Source of the DNA: Caldilineaceae bacterium
GTDB lineage: Bacteria; Chloroflexota; Anaerolineae; Caldilineales; Caldilineaceae
Direction of reading: 5' to 3'
DNA length: 64,000 bases
Assembly (NCBI GenBank): GCA_019637695.1
Contig: JAHBVG010000003.1
Location: forward strand, 62,001 to 126,000
Made by a program: the position numbers and the translations under genes. The stretch's first letter is position 1. Every line of letters starts with the position of its first letter. Positions 41,270 through 50,900 of the stretch are shown here, one piece after another. The notes under the pieces were generated by a model. That model made no database searches and was not told the DNA's origin. It saw nothing but the letters and a program-made list of their open reading frames with translations.

Positions 41270-43711
41270 TTGAAGCAGAGGCGTTATAGTCCAATTTGGG
41301 CTTTCATTTTACTCATATTACTGGCTGGTGTGACTTTGGCCCAGGTTTCCCCCAACTTCGACCTGCGTTGGTGGACTTTCCACGCGGGCGGGTCGCGCCA
41401 ATCGGCCAATTTCCTGATCCAAGACAGCGCCGGGCAGATGGCAGCGGGCGTCTCGACCAGCGCCGGCGCCAGGATCGAAAGTGGTTTCGTCCCCGGCATT
41501 GCGGCTGCGACGGCTACATCGACGCCCACGGCCACGCGCACGCCGACACACACACCGACCGTCACCAATACTTCGCCGCCCACAGCCACCCCGACGGCCA
41601 CGCGCACGCCGACAGCCACACACACGCCGACAGTGACACCGACGTCAACTAGCTCTATCGCCGATGCCTTCGAGCCGGACAACACCTGCGCGCAGGCCAA
41701 GCCCATCTCCACGGACGGCAGCTTCCAGAATCGCAACTTCCATGACGAAGCCGACAACGATTGGATCCGCTTCACCGCCCAGGCCAACCGAACCTATATC
41801 ATCCAGGTGGAAAATTTGGGGGCGCTGGCCGATGCTGTGGTCTTTTTGTACGATTCCTGTGGCGCTGTACCGGGGACGGCCGAGAACAACGCCTTCGGTC
41901 CCACCGTCACCATTGAGTGGGATTCGACCAAGAACGGCGATTACTACATTCAACTGCGCCAGTTCGACCCAACCAAGTTTGGGGCCACGGCCAACTATCG
42001 CATCTCCATCCGCGTGGACGGGACGCCGCCCTCTGCGCCCACCAATCCGCGCTGTCTTTCCATCAACGCTACCACGCTGGCGATGCAGTGGCGACGCAGC
42101 CCGGAGCGGGACGTGGTGCGCTATCGCGTCAACTTTGCCAATATCAACGGCACGTCCTCCGGCAGCGATGATGTACTGGGCGGGGATACCACCTATTATG
42201 AGTTGGGTGGGCTGAACACCGGCGATACCTATCGACTGCGTGTGCAGGCATTGGACTTCTCTAACAACGAAAGCCCGCTCTCCGGCCAGGTGGAGTGTAC
42301 GGTCAGCGTGCCGCCGGACATCACAATCCCGCAGGTAACGATCCAACAGCCGTCGGCGTCGGCGGTCTATTCCACCACGGCGAACCAGGTAACGGTGAGC
42401 GGTGTGGCGACGGACGCGGGCAACAACCTGAGCCGCGCCAACGTGCGCAACATGACCAACGGCAACGAAGGCTGGGACTACACGCTGGAGGGCAACAACG
42501 ACACCTTCCGCGTTACCAACATTCCGCTGCAGATTGGCGTCAACACCATCCGTGTACAGGTCTTCGATGCCGCTGGCAACATGGGCGAGCAGACCATGAC
42601 CATCACCCGGCTGGGGAACAGCCCCGGCGCGGTGATCATCATAGCCGGCCACAACGAGACCTTCGGCTTGCAGACCAACATCTACAACTCGACCAACCGC
42701 GCCTATCGCATCTTCAAGAGCGCTGGCTTCAGCGAGGATGACATCTATTACCTGGCCCCAGTAGCCCAGGATGCGGACGGCGACGGCGCACCCGACACCG
42801 ACGCCATCGCCACGCCGGCCAACTTCCAACAGGCCATCACCGTCTGGGCCAAGGACAAAGTCGGGCCGGACAAACCCTTCTTCCTCTACATGATGGACCA
42901 TGGGCTTGCCAACAAGTTCTGCGTCAGTGGCTGCGCCGACGGTCTCAGCGTTACGCCCGATCAACTCGATGAGTGGCTGCGCACACTGGAGACCGACACT
43001 GGCGTTACCGATGTGACCGTGGTCTACGAAGCCTGTGTGTCGGGCAGCTTCATCCAACGCGAGGGCGCACTGGGCAGCATCTCCAAACTAGGGCGGGTGA
43101 TCATCACCTCCACCGGTTTCAACAACAACGCCTACGCCTCGGCGCAGGGCGCGTACTTCTCGGATGCCTTCTTCTCGTGCCTGGCCGATAGTGGCAATTT
43201 GGAAGATTGTTTCAATGAAGGCAAGGATGCTGTCAACGTTACCGGCGTCAACCAGACGCCCATGCTCGACGACAACGGCGATGGGTTCTACAACGCTGGC
43301 GACGGCAGCGTGGCCCGTGAGCGCTTTGTGACGCGCTTCTTCAGTTCGGTGCGCCCGTCGATCGCGGCGTCGAATGTACAGCAGACGGGCGTAAACGGCG
43401 TCCTTTCGGCCACGGTGCAGGAAGGGGCCGAGGTCGTGAATCTGGTCTGGGCGGTCGTCTTCCCGCCCTCCTTCACGGAGCCAAGCGGCGATCCTACGTT
43501 GAATTTGAATGTGCCCGTCGTACGGCTCGAACCGGTCCCCAATCAGAAGGGGCAGTTCCAGGTCAGCTATCCCAACGGCTTCATCGAGGACGGCGAGTAC
43601 CGTATCATCTTCTACGCTCAGGACCGCCTGGGCGTCAACGCCAAACCCCTCCGCCAGGGAGATACGCCCACGTTGGAGAACAGTATCTTCCTGCCCATGG
43701 TGGTTCGGTAA
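41270..43711 (+). CDS. Secreted PPC-Fn3-C13 (legumain)-like peptidase
   Basis: The 813-residue protein starts at TTG with GGAG 5 bases upstream. A signal peptide (about 1-25, AFILLILLAGVTLAQ) precedes FDLRWWTFHAGGSRQSANFL, a short domain common in Chloroflexota exported proteins. A Thr/Pro linker spans about 82-125; then follow a PPC domain (FEPDNTCAQAK, about 130-250), Fn3 and an Ig-like domain. The C13-like domain spans about 460-680, with His544 (MMDHGLAN) and Cys589 (YEACVSGSF). A C-terminal sandwich ends in SIFLPMVVR. The legumain family cleaves after Asn or Asp and some members transfer peptides; which applies here is unknown. It is the intact relative of the frameshifted gene upstream. 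Confidence 0.85.
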   Translation: MKQRRYSPIWAFILLILLAGVTLAQVSPNFDLRWWTFHAGGSRQSANFLIQDSAGQMAAGVSTSAGARIESGFVPGIAAATATSTPTATRTPTHTPTVTNTSPPTATPTATRTPTATHTPTVTPTSTSSIADAFEPDNTCAQAKPISTDGSFQNRNFHDEADNDWIRFTAQANRTYIIQVENLGALADAVVFLYDSCGAVPGTAENNAFGPTVTIEWDSTKNGDYYIQLRQFDPTKFGATANYRISIRVDGTPPSAPTNPRCLSINATTLAMQWRRSPERDVVRYRVNFANINGTSSGSDDVLGGDTTYYELGGLNTGDTYRLRVQALDFSNNESPLSGQVECTVSVPPDITIPQVTIQQPSASAVYSTTANQVTVSGVATDAGNNLSRANVRNMTNGNEGWDYTLEGNNDTFRVTNIPLQIGVNTIRVQVFDAAGNMGEQTMTITRLGNSPGAVIIIAGHNETFGLQTNIYNSTNRAYRIFKSAGFSEDDIYYLAPVAQDADGDGAPDTDAIATPANFQQAITVWAKDKVGPDKPFFLYMMDHGLANKFCVSGCADGLSVTPDQLDEWLRTLETDTGVTDVTVVYEACVSGSFIQREGALGSISKLGRVIITSTGFNNNAYASAQGAYFSDAFFSCLADSGNLEDCFNEGKDAVNVTGVNQTPMLDDNGDGFYNAGDGSVARERFVTRFFSSVRPSIAASNVQQTGVNGVLSATVQEGAEVVNLVWAVVFPPSFTEPSGDPTLNLNVPVVRLEPVPNQKGQFQVSYPNGFIEDGEYRIIFYAQDRLGVNAKPLRQGDTPTLENSIFLPMVVR

Positions 43712-43818
43712 AGAGTAATGAGTAACGAGTAATGAGTAAACCGTGTTGAGAGGCCAAACGGACAAAGAGCCTCTTGCCATGGTGGAGTCTCAACCTACTC
43801 ATCACTCATTACTCGTTT
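43712..43818 (+). repeat. 107-bp 3'-flank repeat, copy 2
   Basis: Follows the stop codon of the second C13-like gene exactly as copy 1 follows the first. Only two base differences were seen. The ribosome site of the next gene (AAGGAG) lies just beyond it. Confidence 0.88.
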
Positions 43819-43837
43819 CAAAAAGGAGCCTTTTGCA

Positions 43838-46800
43838 ATGCGACAAAGAGTAGCCGTATCGATCCTGATCCTGAGCCTAGCCGCCATCCTGATCCTACGC
43901 GATCAGGCGACAGCAGCGCGCATGGATCTTGACCTGAGCGCGCTGCGCGCGTCCGCTGCCAACCTGCTCGGCTCGGCCATGCCCCGCGACCGGGGAGGGG
44001 CAACCACGCCTTCGCTCAACAGCGACCGTTTGGAGATCAACCTGAGCGGCGTGCAATCGCCCCCGGCTGGCTTCGATCTGCAAGCCTATTTGCTGGATGG
44101 CAACAACGGCGCGTTCTGCGGTACGTTGACCGTCAACAACGGCAACGTCAACGCGGTGAAGGAATTCGATGACAGAAATCTGGTGCAGAGCTACAACAGT
44201 TTCCGCCTGATGTGGGAGCGCTCGCTTTTTGAGACGACGACGCCCGACGCCGCCTTGACCTATCTGCGCCAGGTGCTGACCACCGTCGCCGGTACACCGC
44301 AGCAGGTGGGCTATGGCGTGGGCATGGTACGCGAGGCGCGCACCCTCTTGGAACATGCCAGCCTGGCCGCAGGATCGCCAAACCTGGCTGGCGCAAGACT
44401 CCATACAGAACATGTGCTGAACATCCTGTATGGCAAGGCCGATCCGCGCCACCAGGACTACGACGGCAACGGTGCAGCGGAAAACCCCGGCGATGGCTTT
44501 GGCCTCCTCCCCTATGTGGCCGGGGTCGATCTGGCGATGACCTATGCCGCCGAGAGTGAGGGGCGCACCGAACACATCTTCCAACAGTCGTTGGCGACCC
44601 TCACCACCCTGGGCAACTTCGCCCCCGCCGACGGAGATGGAACTTGGGCGGATCTGGTGGTAGCGCAGGCCCATCAGGTGCTGGCCGCAGGGACTATCGG
44701 CGCAGCCAGGACGCCTGTCGATACCATGCGCGATCTCGCTGCGCAGATCCTCAACGGCACAGACGCCAACTCCAACGGAACCGTGGAACCCATCGCCGGC
44801 GAAGGTGGGGTGTGGACAGCCTACGCCGCCGCGCAAGGCGCAGCCGATTTCCTCCCCAGCGGCGCGATCACAGGCTCAGTGCGCCACGTCCGCGCCGGCA
44901 ACAACCCCACCAGCGACCGCCTGGTGATCAGCCTGGACAATGTGCCCCAGCCCCCCAGCGGCTTCCAGGTCTGGGGCTATCTCATCGGCCCGAACGATAA
45001 CCGGCTGGTGCTGGGCCAGCTTCCCTGGAACAACGGCAAAGTTGAAACCACCCTGACCTATGCCAATCGCAACCTGATCGGCGAGTTCCACGGCTTGCAG
45101 CTGGTCCACGCCTCGATCTATGCCCAGGATACATTGCCGACAGCCCCGCTCACCCCCATCCGCACGATTTTGGGGACATCTAACAGTACGCCGGGCAATG
45201 TTGGCTACGGTGTGGGGCTGGTGCAACAGGCGCAGATTCTACGAACCCTAGCCGAGCAGGCCAGCGCTGCAGCTTCATTCAACAATTTACCCCTGGCCCA
45301 GCAACGGGCCAAAGAAGCGTTGAATGTCCTTGTGGGTGAGGACGATCCACGCTACCAACCCGACGCCGCTAACCCTGGCGATGGCTTCGGCGTGCTGGTC
45401 TATGCGGCGCGGCTGGATCTATCCATGCAGCAGGCCGCCGCCAATGCCAGCGCCACCGTCAACATGATCCAGCGCAGCGACCAGGCCCGCGCTGCCGTCG
45501 CCAACTTTGCACCCGCCATTGGCGGCGGCACATGGTCCGACGAATTGATCAGCCAGATTCAACAGATCCTGGCCGCACAAATGCCGGATGCCGCCACGGT
45601 CCCCGCCAGCCAGGCCGCTACGTTGGCGGATCGTATCCTCAACGGCCAGGGAGATCTGGGCGGGGCAAGGGCGGCCTATCTTGCCAGCCAGCAGAGCGCG
45701 GATTATTTCCCGCTGGAAGCAGGGGCGACACAGCCCGGCGAGAACCCGGTCCCCGGCCCCAACCCGGATGCGTTCGAGAACGACGATCTGTGCAGTCGCG
45801 CCCGCATTATCACCACCGATGGGGTGGCGCAGCGGCGCACCTTCCACTACGACGGCGATCAGGATTGGGTACGCTTCACGGCCCAGGCCAACAAGAGTTA
45901 TGTCATCGATGTGATCGGCGTGGGCAACAAGGCCGATCCTGTGATCTTCCTCTTTGACACCTGTGGCGCAGCGCCCGGCGCGTTTGAGAACAACACCTTT
46001 GGCAACAGTGTGCGCCTGATCTGGAATTCCACCAAGAACGGGACTTATTACATGCAGTTGCGCCAGTTCGATCCGGCGGATTTTGGACCGGACACCGAAT
46101 ACGATCTGCGCGTCACCGTGGACGAGACGCCTCCCTCGCCGCCCACCAATCTGCGCTGCCTCGCCATCGACCAGAACACGCTGGCTCTGCAATGGCGGCG
46201 CAGTCCCGAGTTGGATGTGAAACAGTACCGGGTCAGCTACGCCAACGAGAACCAGTCCAATACTGGCATCATCAATGTGGACGGGGCCGATACGACCTTT
46301 GTGCAACTGGGCGGGTTGACCCACAACGAACTCTTCAATTTGAGTGTGACAGCAGTGGACTTCTCGAACAACCAGAGTGCCCCTGCCGGCCCACTCCCAT
46401 GCCGCCCGGTACAGCCGACAGACGCCACCCAACCGGTGATCGGCAGCTTGTCACCCTCCTTTTCTGCGATCTATACCACCACGGCGCCGTTGCTCACCTT
46501 CAGCGGCACGGCCCAGGACGCTGGCAACAACCTGAGCCGGGTGCGTGTGCGCAACAGCAGCGTGGGCCAGGAGAAGACAGACTTCACCCTCTCCGGCGGC
46601 GCGGCAGAGTTCCGCGTCGAGGACATCCCCATCCGCGTGGGGGTCAACAACGTGCAGGTGACGGTCTTCGACGAGGCCAACAACAGCAGCAGCCACAACA
46701 TGGTCATCAACCGGCTGGCCGAAGGACGCGGCGCGGCCATCATCGTGGCCGGTCATAACGAGACCTTCGGCTTGCAGACCAACATCTACAACGCGGCCAA

Positions 46801-47806
46801 CCGCGCCTATCGGATCTTCCTCAGCGCCGGTTTCAGCGCCGACGATATCTACTATCTCGCCCCCGTCGCCCAGGACGCCACCGGCGACGGCACGCCCAAT
46901 ACGCGCAATCTTCCCCTCAGCCCGGCAGCAGTGCAGGAGGCGATCACCGGCTGGGCTAAGGACAAGGTGGGCGACGGCAAGCCGCTTTTCATCTATCTGA
47001 TGGACCACGGCTTCGCTGACCGCTATTGTGTCACCGGTTGTACGCCCGGCAATGTGATCAGCCCGGCGGAGCTGGACACCTGGCTGCGCAATCTGGAAGA
47101 CACCACCGGTGTGAACGAGGTCAATATCTTTATTGAGGCGTGTGAATCGGGCAGCTTTTTGGACAACCTGCCTGATCCGAGCAACAGCCTGGCCCGCCAG
47201 AACCGGGTGGTAATCACCTCTACCAGCCGCGATAAGAACGCCTACGCTTCCACCGATGGAGCTATCTTCTCGGATACCTTCTTCTCGTGTCTGGCCGACA
47301 GCGGCACTATTAAAGCCTGCTTCGACGAGGCCAGCGTCGCCGTCGCCATTACCGGCGTACAGCAGGAACCCTGGCTCGACGACAACGCTGATGGCGTCCC
47401 CAATTCAGGGGATGGCACTGTCGCCAGTTCGCGCACGCTGACCCGCTTCTTCAGTTCGGTGCGCCCGCGTATCCTGGAGACCGAGGTGACGCGCAGTGGC
47501 AACAATGGCGTCCTCACGGCGCGGGTAGAGGCCGGGGCTGAATCGTTGCGACTGGTCTGGGCTGCGGTCTACGCGCCGTCGTTCACCGAGCCAACCACCA
47601 CTACGCTCAACTTGAATGTGCCTGTGGTACGGCTTGAGCCGGTCCCCGACGATCCGGGACTCTTCCGCTTCAATTACACGAATGGATTTACCGAACCCGG
47701 CGACTATCGGGTCATCTTCTACGCCCAGGATCGTCTGGGCATCAACGCCACGCCCAGACGTTTCGGCGCGGTCGAGGAGATCTATTTGCCAGTGGTCAAT
47801 CGGTGA
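43838..47806 (+). CDS. Large secreted C13 (legumain)-like peptidase with duplicated N-terminal domain
   Basis: The 1322-residue protein has a signal peptide (about 1-27). Two copies of an unrecognised domain follow at about 58-330 (DRLEINLSGVQSPPAGFDLQ) and 362-640 (DRLVISLDNVPQPPSGFQVW). Each carries a strand-rich start, GYGVGMV or GYGVGLV helices and an NPGDGFG turn. Then come a PPC domain (FENDDLCSRAR), an Fn3 domain and an Ig-like domain. The C13-like domain (about 965-1190) has His1057 in LMDHGFAD and Cys1102 in FIEACESGSFLD, the closest of the three to canonical E-A-C-E-S-G-S legumain sites. It ends EEIYLPVVNR. GGAG lies 9 bases upstream. The first domain pair might bind substrate or surface polymer; that is a guess. 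Confidence 0.85.
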   Translation: MRQRVAVSILILSLAAILILRDQATAARMDLDLSALRASAANLLGSAMPRDRGGATTPSLNSDRLEINLSGVQSPPAGFDLQAYLLDGNNGAFCGTLTVNNGNVNAVKEFDDRNLVQSYNSFRLMWERSLFETTTPDAALTYLRQVLTTVAGTPQQVGYGVGMVREARTLLEHASLAAGSPNLAGARLHTEHVLNILYGKADPRHQDYDGNGAAENPGDGFGLLPYVAGVDLAMTYAAESEGRTEHIFQQSLATLTTLGNFAPADGDGTWADLVVAQAHQVLAAGTIGAARTPVDTMRDLAAQILNGTDANSNGTVEPIAGEGGVWTAYAAAQGAADFLPSGAITGSVRHVRAGNNPTSDRLVISLDNVPQPPSGFQVWGYLIGPNDNRLVLGQLPWNNGKVETTLTYANRNLIGEFHGLQLVHASIYAQDTLPTAPLTPIRTILGTSNSTPGNVGYGVGLVQQAQILRTLAEQASAAASFNNLPLAQQRAKEALNVLVGEDDPRYQPDAANPGDGFGVLVYAARLDLSMQQAAANASATVNMIQRSDQARAAVANFAPAIGGGTWSDELISQIQQILAAQMPDAATVPASQAATLADRILNGQGDLGGARAAYLASQQSADYFPLEAGATQPGENPVPGPNPDAFENDDLCSRARIITTDGVAQRRTFHYDGDQDWVRFTAQANKSYVIDVIGVGNKADPVIFLFDTCGAAPGAFENNTFGNSVRLIWNSTKNGTYYMQLRQFDPADFGPDTEYDLRVTVDETPPSPPTNLRCLAIDQNTLALQWRRSPELDVKQYRVSYANENQSNTGIINVDGADTTFVQLGGLTHNELFNLSVTAVDFSNNQSAPAGPLPCRPVQPTDATQPVIGSLSPSFSAIYTTTAPLLTFSGTAQDAGNNLSRVRVRNSSVGQEKTDFTLSGGAAEFRVEDIPIRVGVNNVQVTVFDEANNSSSHNMVINRLAEGRGAAIIVAGHNETFGLQTNIYNAANRAYRIFLSAGFSADDIYYLAPVAQDATGDGTPNTRNLPLSPAAVQEAITGWAKDKVGDGKPLFIYLMDHGFADRYCVTGCTPGNVISPAELDTWLRNLEDTTGVNEVNIFIEACESGSFLDNLPDPSNSLARQNRVVITSTSRDKNAYASTDGAIFSDTFFSCLADSGTIKACFDEASVAVAITGVQQEPWLDDNADGVPNSGDGTVASSRTLTRFFSSVRPRILETEVTRSGNNGVLTARVEAGAESLRLVWAAVYAPSFTEPTTTTLNLNVPVVRLEPVPDDPGLFRFNYTNGFTEPGDYRVIFYAQDRLGINATPRRFGAVEEIYLPVVNR

Positions 47807-47989
47807 ATGGGGATTGGTGACTGGTGACTGGTGACTGGGATCTGGTACAGGATCTGACATCACTGAATGACTCAATCGCTGTTGACAAAGGAATAACGGC
47901 TGAGATTCTCTACCCAATTCCTAGTCACCAGTCAACTATCACCGCCGTGTATCAAATTCCGGCCTCAGGGCCACCAATTGGATAAGCCT

Positions 47990-50900
47990 ATGTCATCTAT
48001 GCATTCATCCCACTCGCTTCAACCCACGTTGCCCACCCGGACCAGGCGGTTCTTGCTGGCCGGGGTGGTGTTGGCTTTGCTGGCTGCGTTGGCAATGGTA
48101 GCCCTGCGCCAGGTCCAGGCCGCGCCCGATACGGGTCCTGATTTGACGGTGGAACTCCAGGTGATCCCTAGCGTCCCCAACCCAGGGGAAGCGTCCACCG
48201 TGCGCATGATCTTCCGCAACCGTGGAACGGCTCCTTCATCCCCGGCAACCTTTTACTTCTATGTGAACCCGGCTCAGAAACCGCCCACCCAGGCCACGGC
48301 GCCCTCCTATTTTTCGGGTGTGCCCAGCCTGCCCGCCGGTGGATCGTTCCAGTTTGAACGCTCTGTTACCTTCAACACGGTCGGCTGTGATCATATCGTC
48401 TATACATGGGTGGATCGAGACCAACAGGTGACGGATGTGGATCGCAGCAACAACCTGGTCGGCTTACAGGTCTGCGTCGGCGTGCAGTGCGAAGTGGACG
48501 ATTTCGAGGATGATGACAATTCGGACAAGGCTGGCTGGATCAACGTGAGCGCGACCCAGGAGCGCAGCTTCTGCCGGGACACCAACACGGGGCTCACGCC
48601 CAAAGGCGATCAGGATTGGGTCAAGTTCACTGCCTTTGCCGGGCTGACCTATACGCTGGCGACCACAAATAGCGGGCTACACGCCGAGCCGCGCATTGTC
48701 CTCTGGTCGGGCGGATTGAGCTACACATTGGCGGGACCGTCGGCGAGTGTGGTCTGGCAACCCCCGGCCAACGGCGTCTACTATGCCCAGATCCGCAACA
48801 ACTTCGACGAGGACGAGGCCAAACTGGGCCCTCTCAGCCGTTACGACCTCCGCCTGTCGGCGGTCCCCGCGGTGACGGATAGTTTCGAGCCGGACGATGT
48901 GTGCGGCCAGGCGCGCGAGATCCCCACGAACGGCACACACCAGACGCGTCTCTTCCAGGCCCCCGGCGATGTGGATTGGATCAAGTTCACCATCGCCGCC
49001 GGCGAGACCTTCGCCCTGGTGGCGGATCAGACGGCGCAGGGCGTCGTCCCGACGATCACGCTCTTCAGTTCCTGTGTGCAATCGCGCAGCGCCGAGAACG
49101 TGGCCGAAGGAGTGCGGCAGGTGAGCGCCTTCAGCAGTTCAGATCAGATCTACTATGCGCGCATCGCCAACCAGGACCCGAACCGCTTCGGCGCAGACGC
49201 CAGCTATCGGCTCTCGGTGCTGGCGGCCAATTGTATCCCCGATGCGTTTGAGGAGAACGATACCCTCAACCAGGCCAAGCCGCTGGGGTTGAACCAGCCG
49301 CAGACCCACAACATCTGCCCGGCTGGGGATCAGGACTGGGTCTCTCTCAACCTCACCGCCGGCCAGATCTATGTGATCAAAACCAGCAACCTGGGCTTCG
49401 CCGCCGACACGGTTTTGGAACTCTATAACGCGCAGGGTGTGAAAATTGCCGAAAACGACGATTACGACTATGTCAAAGCCTCGCGCCTCTTCTATCAGCC
49501 GACCACCAGCGGCGTCTATTACGCCATGGTGCGCCATCACGATCCGGTGGCAGCGGGGGCCAATACCAACTATGATCTGACCCTGGAGGTCGGTTTCTGC
49601 ATCCCCGACGAGGCGGACGACGCCACTGGCGACAACGGACCTGCCGACGCCCGCACCGTCCCCACCAATGGGACGCCGGTGGCGCGCAACTTCTGCGTCA
49701 ACCCGTCCACGCGCAGCCAGGGGGATCAGAGCAGCCTGGGCGATCAAGACTGGATGCGCTTCACCGCTGTGGCCGGGGCCAGATACCATCTCTACACCGA
49801 TGACTTGGGTCCCAACGCCGATACCATTGTCAGCCTCTATGACCGTGACGGCTTCACGCTGCTTGCGCGCAGCGACGACAACGGGCCGGGGCTTTCCACG
49901 GCGGTGATCTATACGCCCACAGTGGCCGGCGACTATTTTGTGCAGGTGACCCAGTACAATTCCCGGCTGGTGGGGCGCGAAACATCGTACAATCTGCGCA
50001 TTGAGGAAAATCTACCGCCGCCTACACCGACACCCACACCGCTGCCGCCCACGCCCACGCCAACGGCAACGCCCACGCCTGATCCGTCGGGGGTGCGCAC
50101 GCTGATCGTCGCCAACCGTGCGCGCATGGAGAGCATCCACGGCGCGGGCCCCACAGGGCTGATCATGGCGAAGCTCTTCGAGCTGGCCGATCATACGGGT
50201 GTGGATGGCGCGGTGCTTCAGGTTGAACAAGATCCGGCGGTGGCGGCAGCCTACGCTGCGTGGACGGCCAGCGCCTCAACCCAGATGAGCAACACACTGG
50301 CGAATAACGTGGCCTCTGCCATTCGCAACAGCATCCTCTCGTTTTCGGCGGCAGCGCCTGATCTTGCCTATCTTGTCATCGTTGGGGATGATCGGGTGAT
50401 CCCCTTCCGGCGCGTGGCGGAGGCCAAGCTGAGCAAGAACGAAAATGCGTACGCCACACAGCTTACCACGCCCAACACCATTGCCGCGGCGTTGGCCGAG
50501 GACATGATCCTCACCGACGATTTCTACGCCGATCTGGAGCCGAGTCAGTGGAAGGGCAATGAACTCTTCGTGCCTGATTTCGCAATCGGGCGGCTGATCC
50601 AGGAGCCGAACGAGATCATTGGGCAGATCGACATCTTCCTGGGCGGTGGCCTGATCGACACCGAGCGCGCATTGGTAACTGGCTACGATTTTGTGCAGGA
50701 CAGCGCCAGCCTGATCCGCGGGCTGATGGTGAACGACAGTGAATTCGAGGTCTTCCCGCCCACGTATATCGGTAATATCTGGCCTGGGTCGGGAGCGGGT
50801 GGGCTACGCTCGACACTGCTGACGGCTTCGCCGGCGGGCAGCCGCTTCGACATGATCTCCATCAACGGCCACGCCACCCATGTTTCCATCGGCGTACCCT

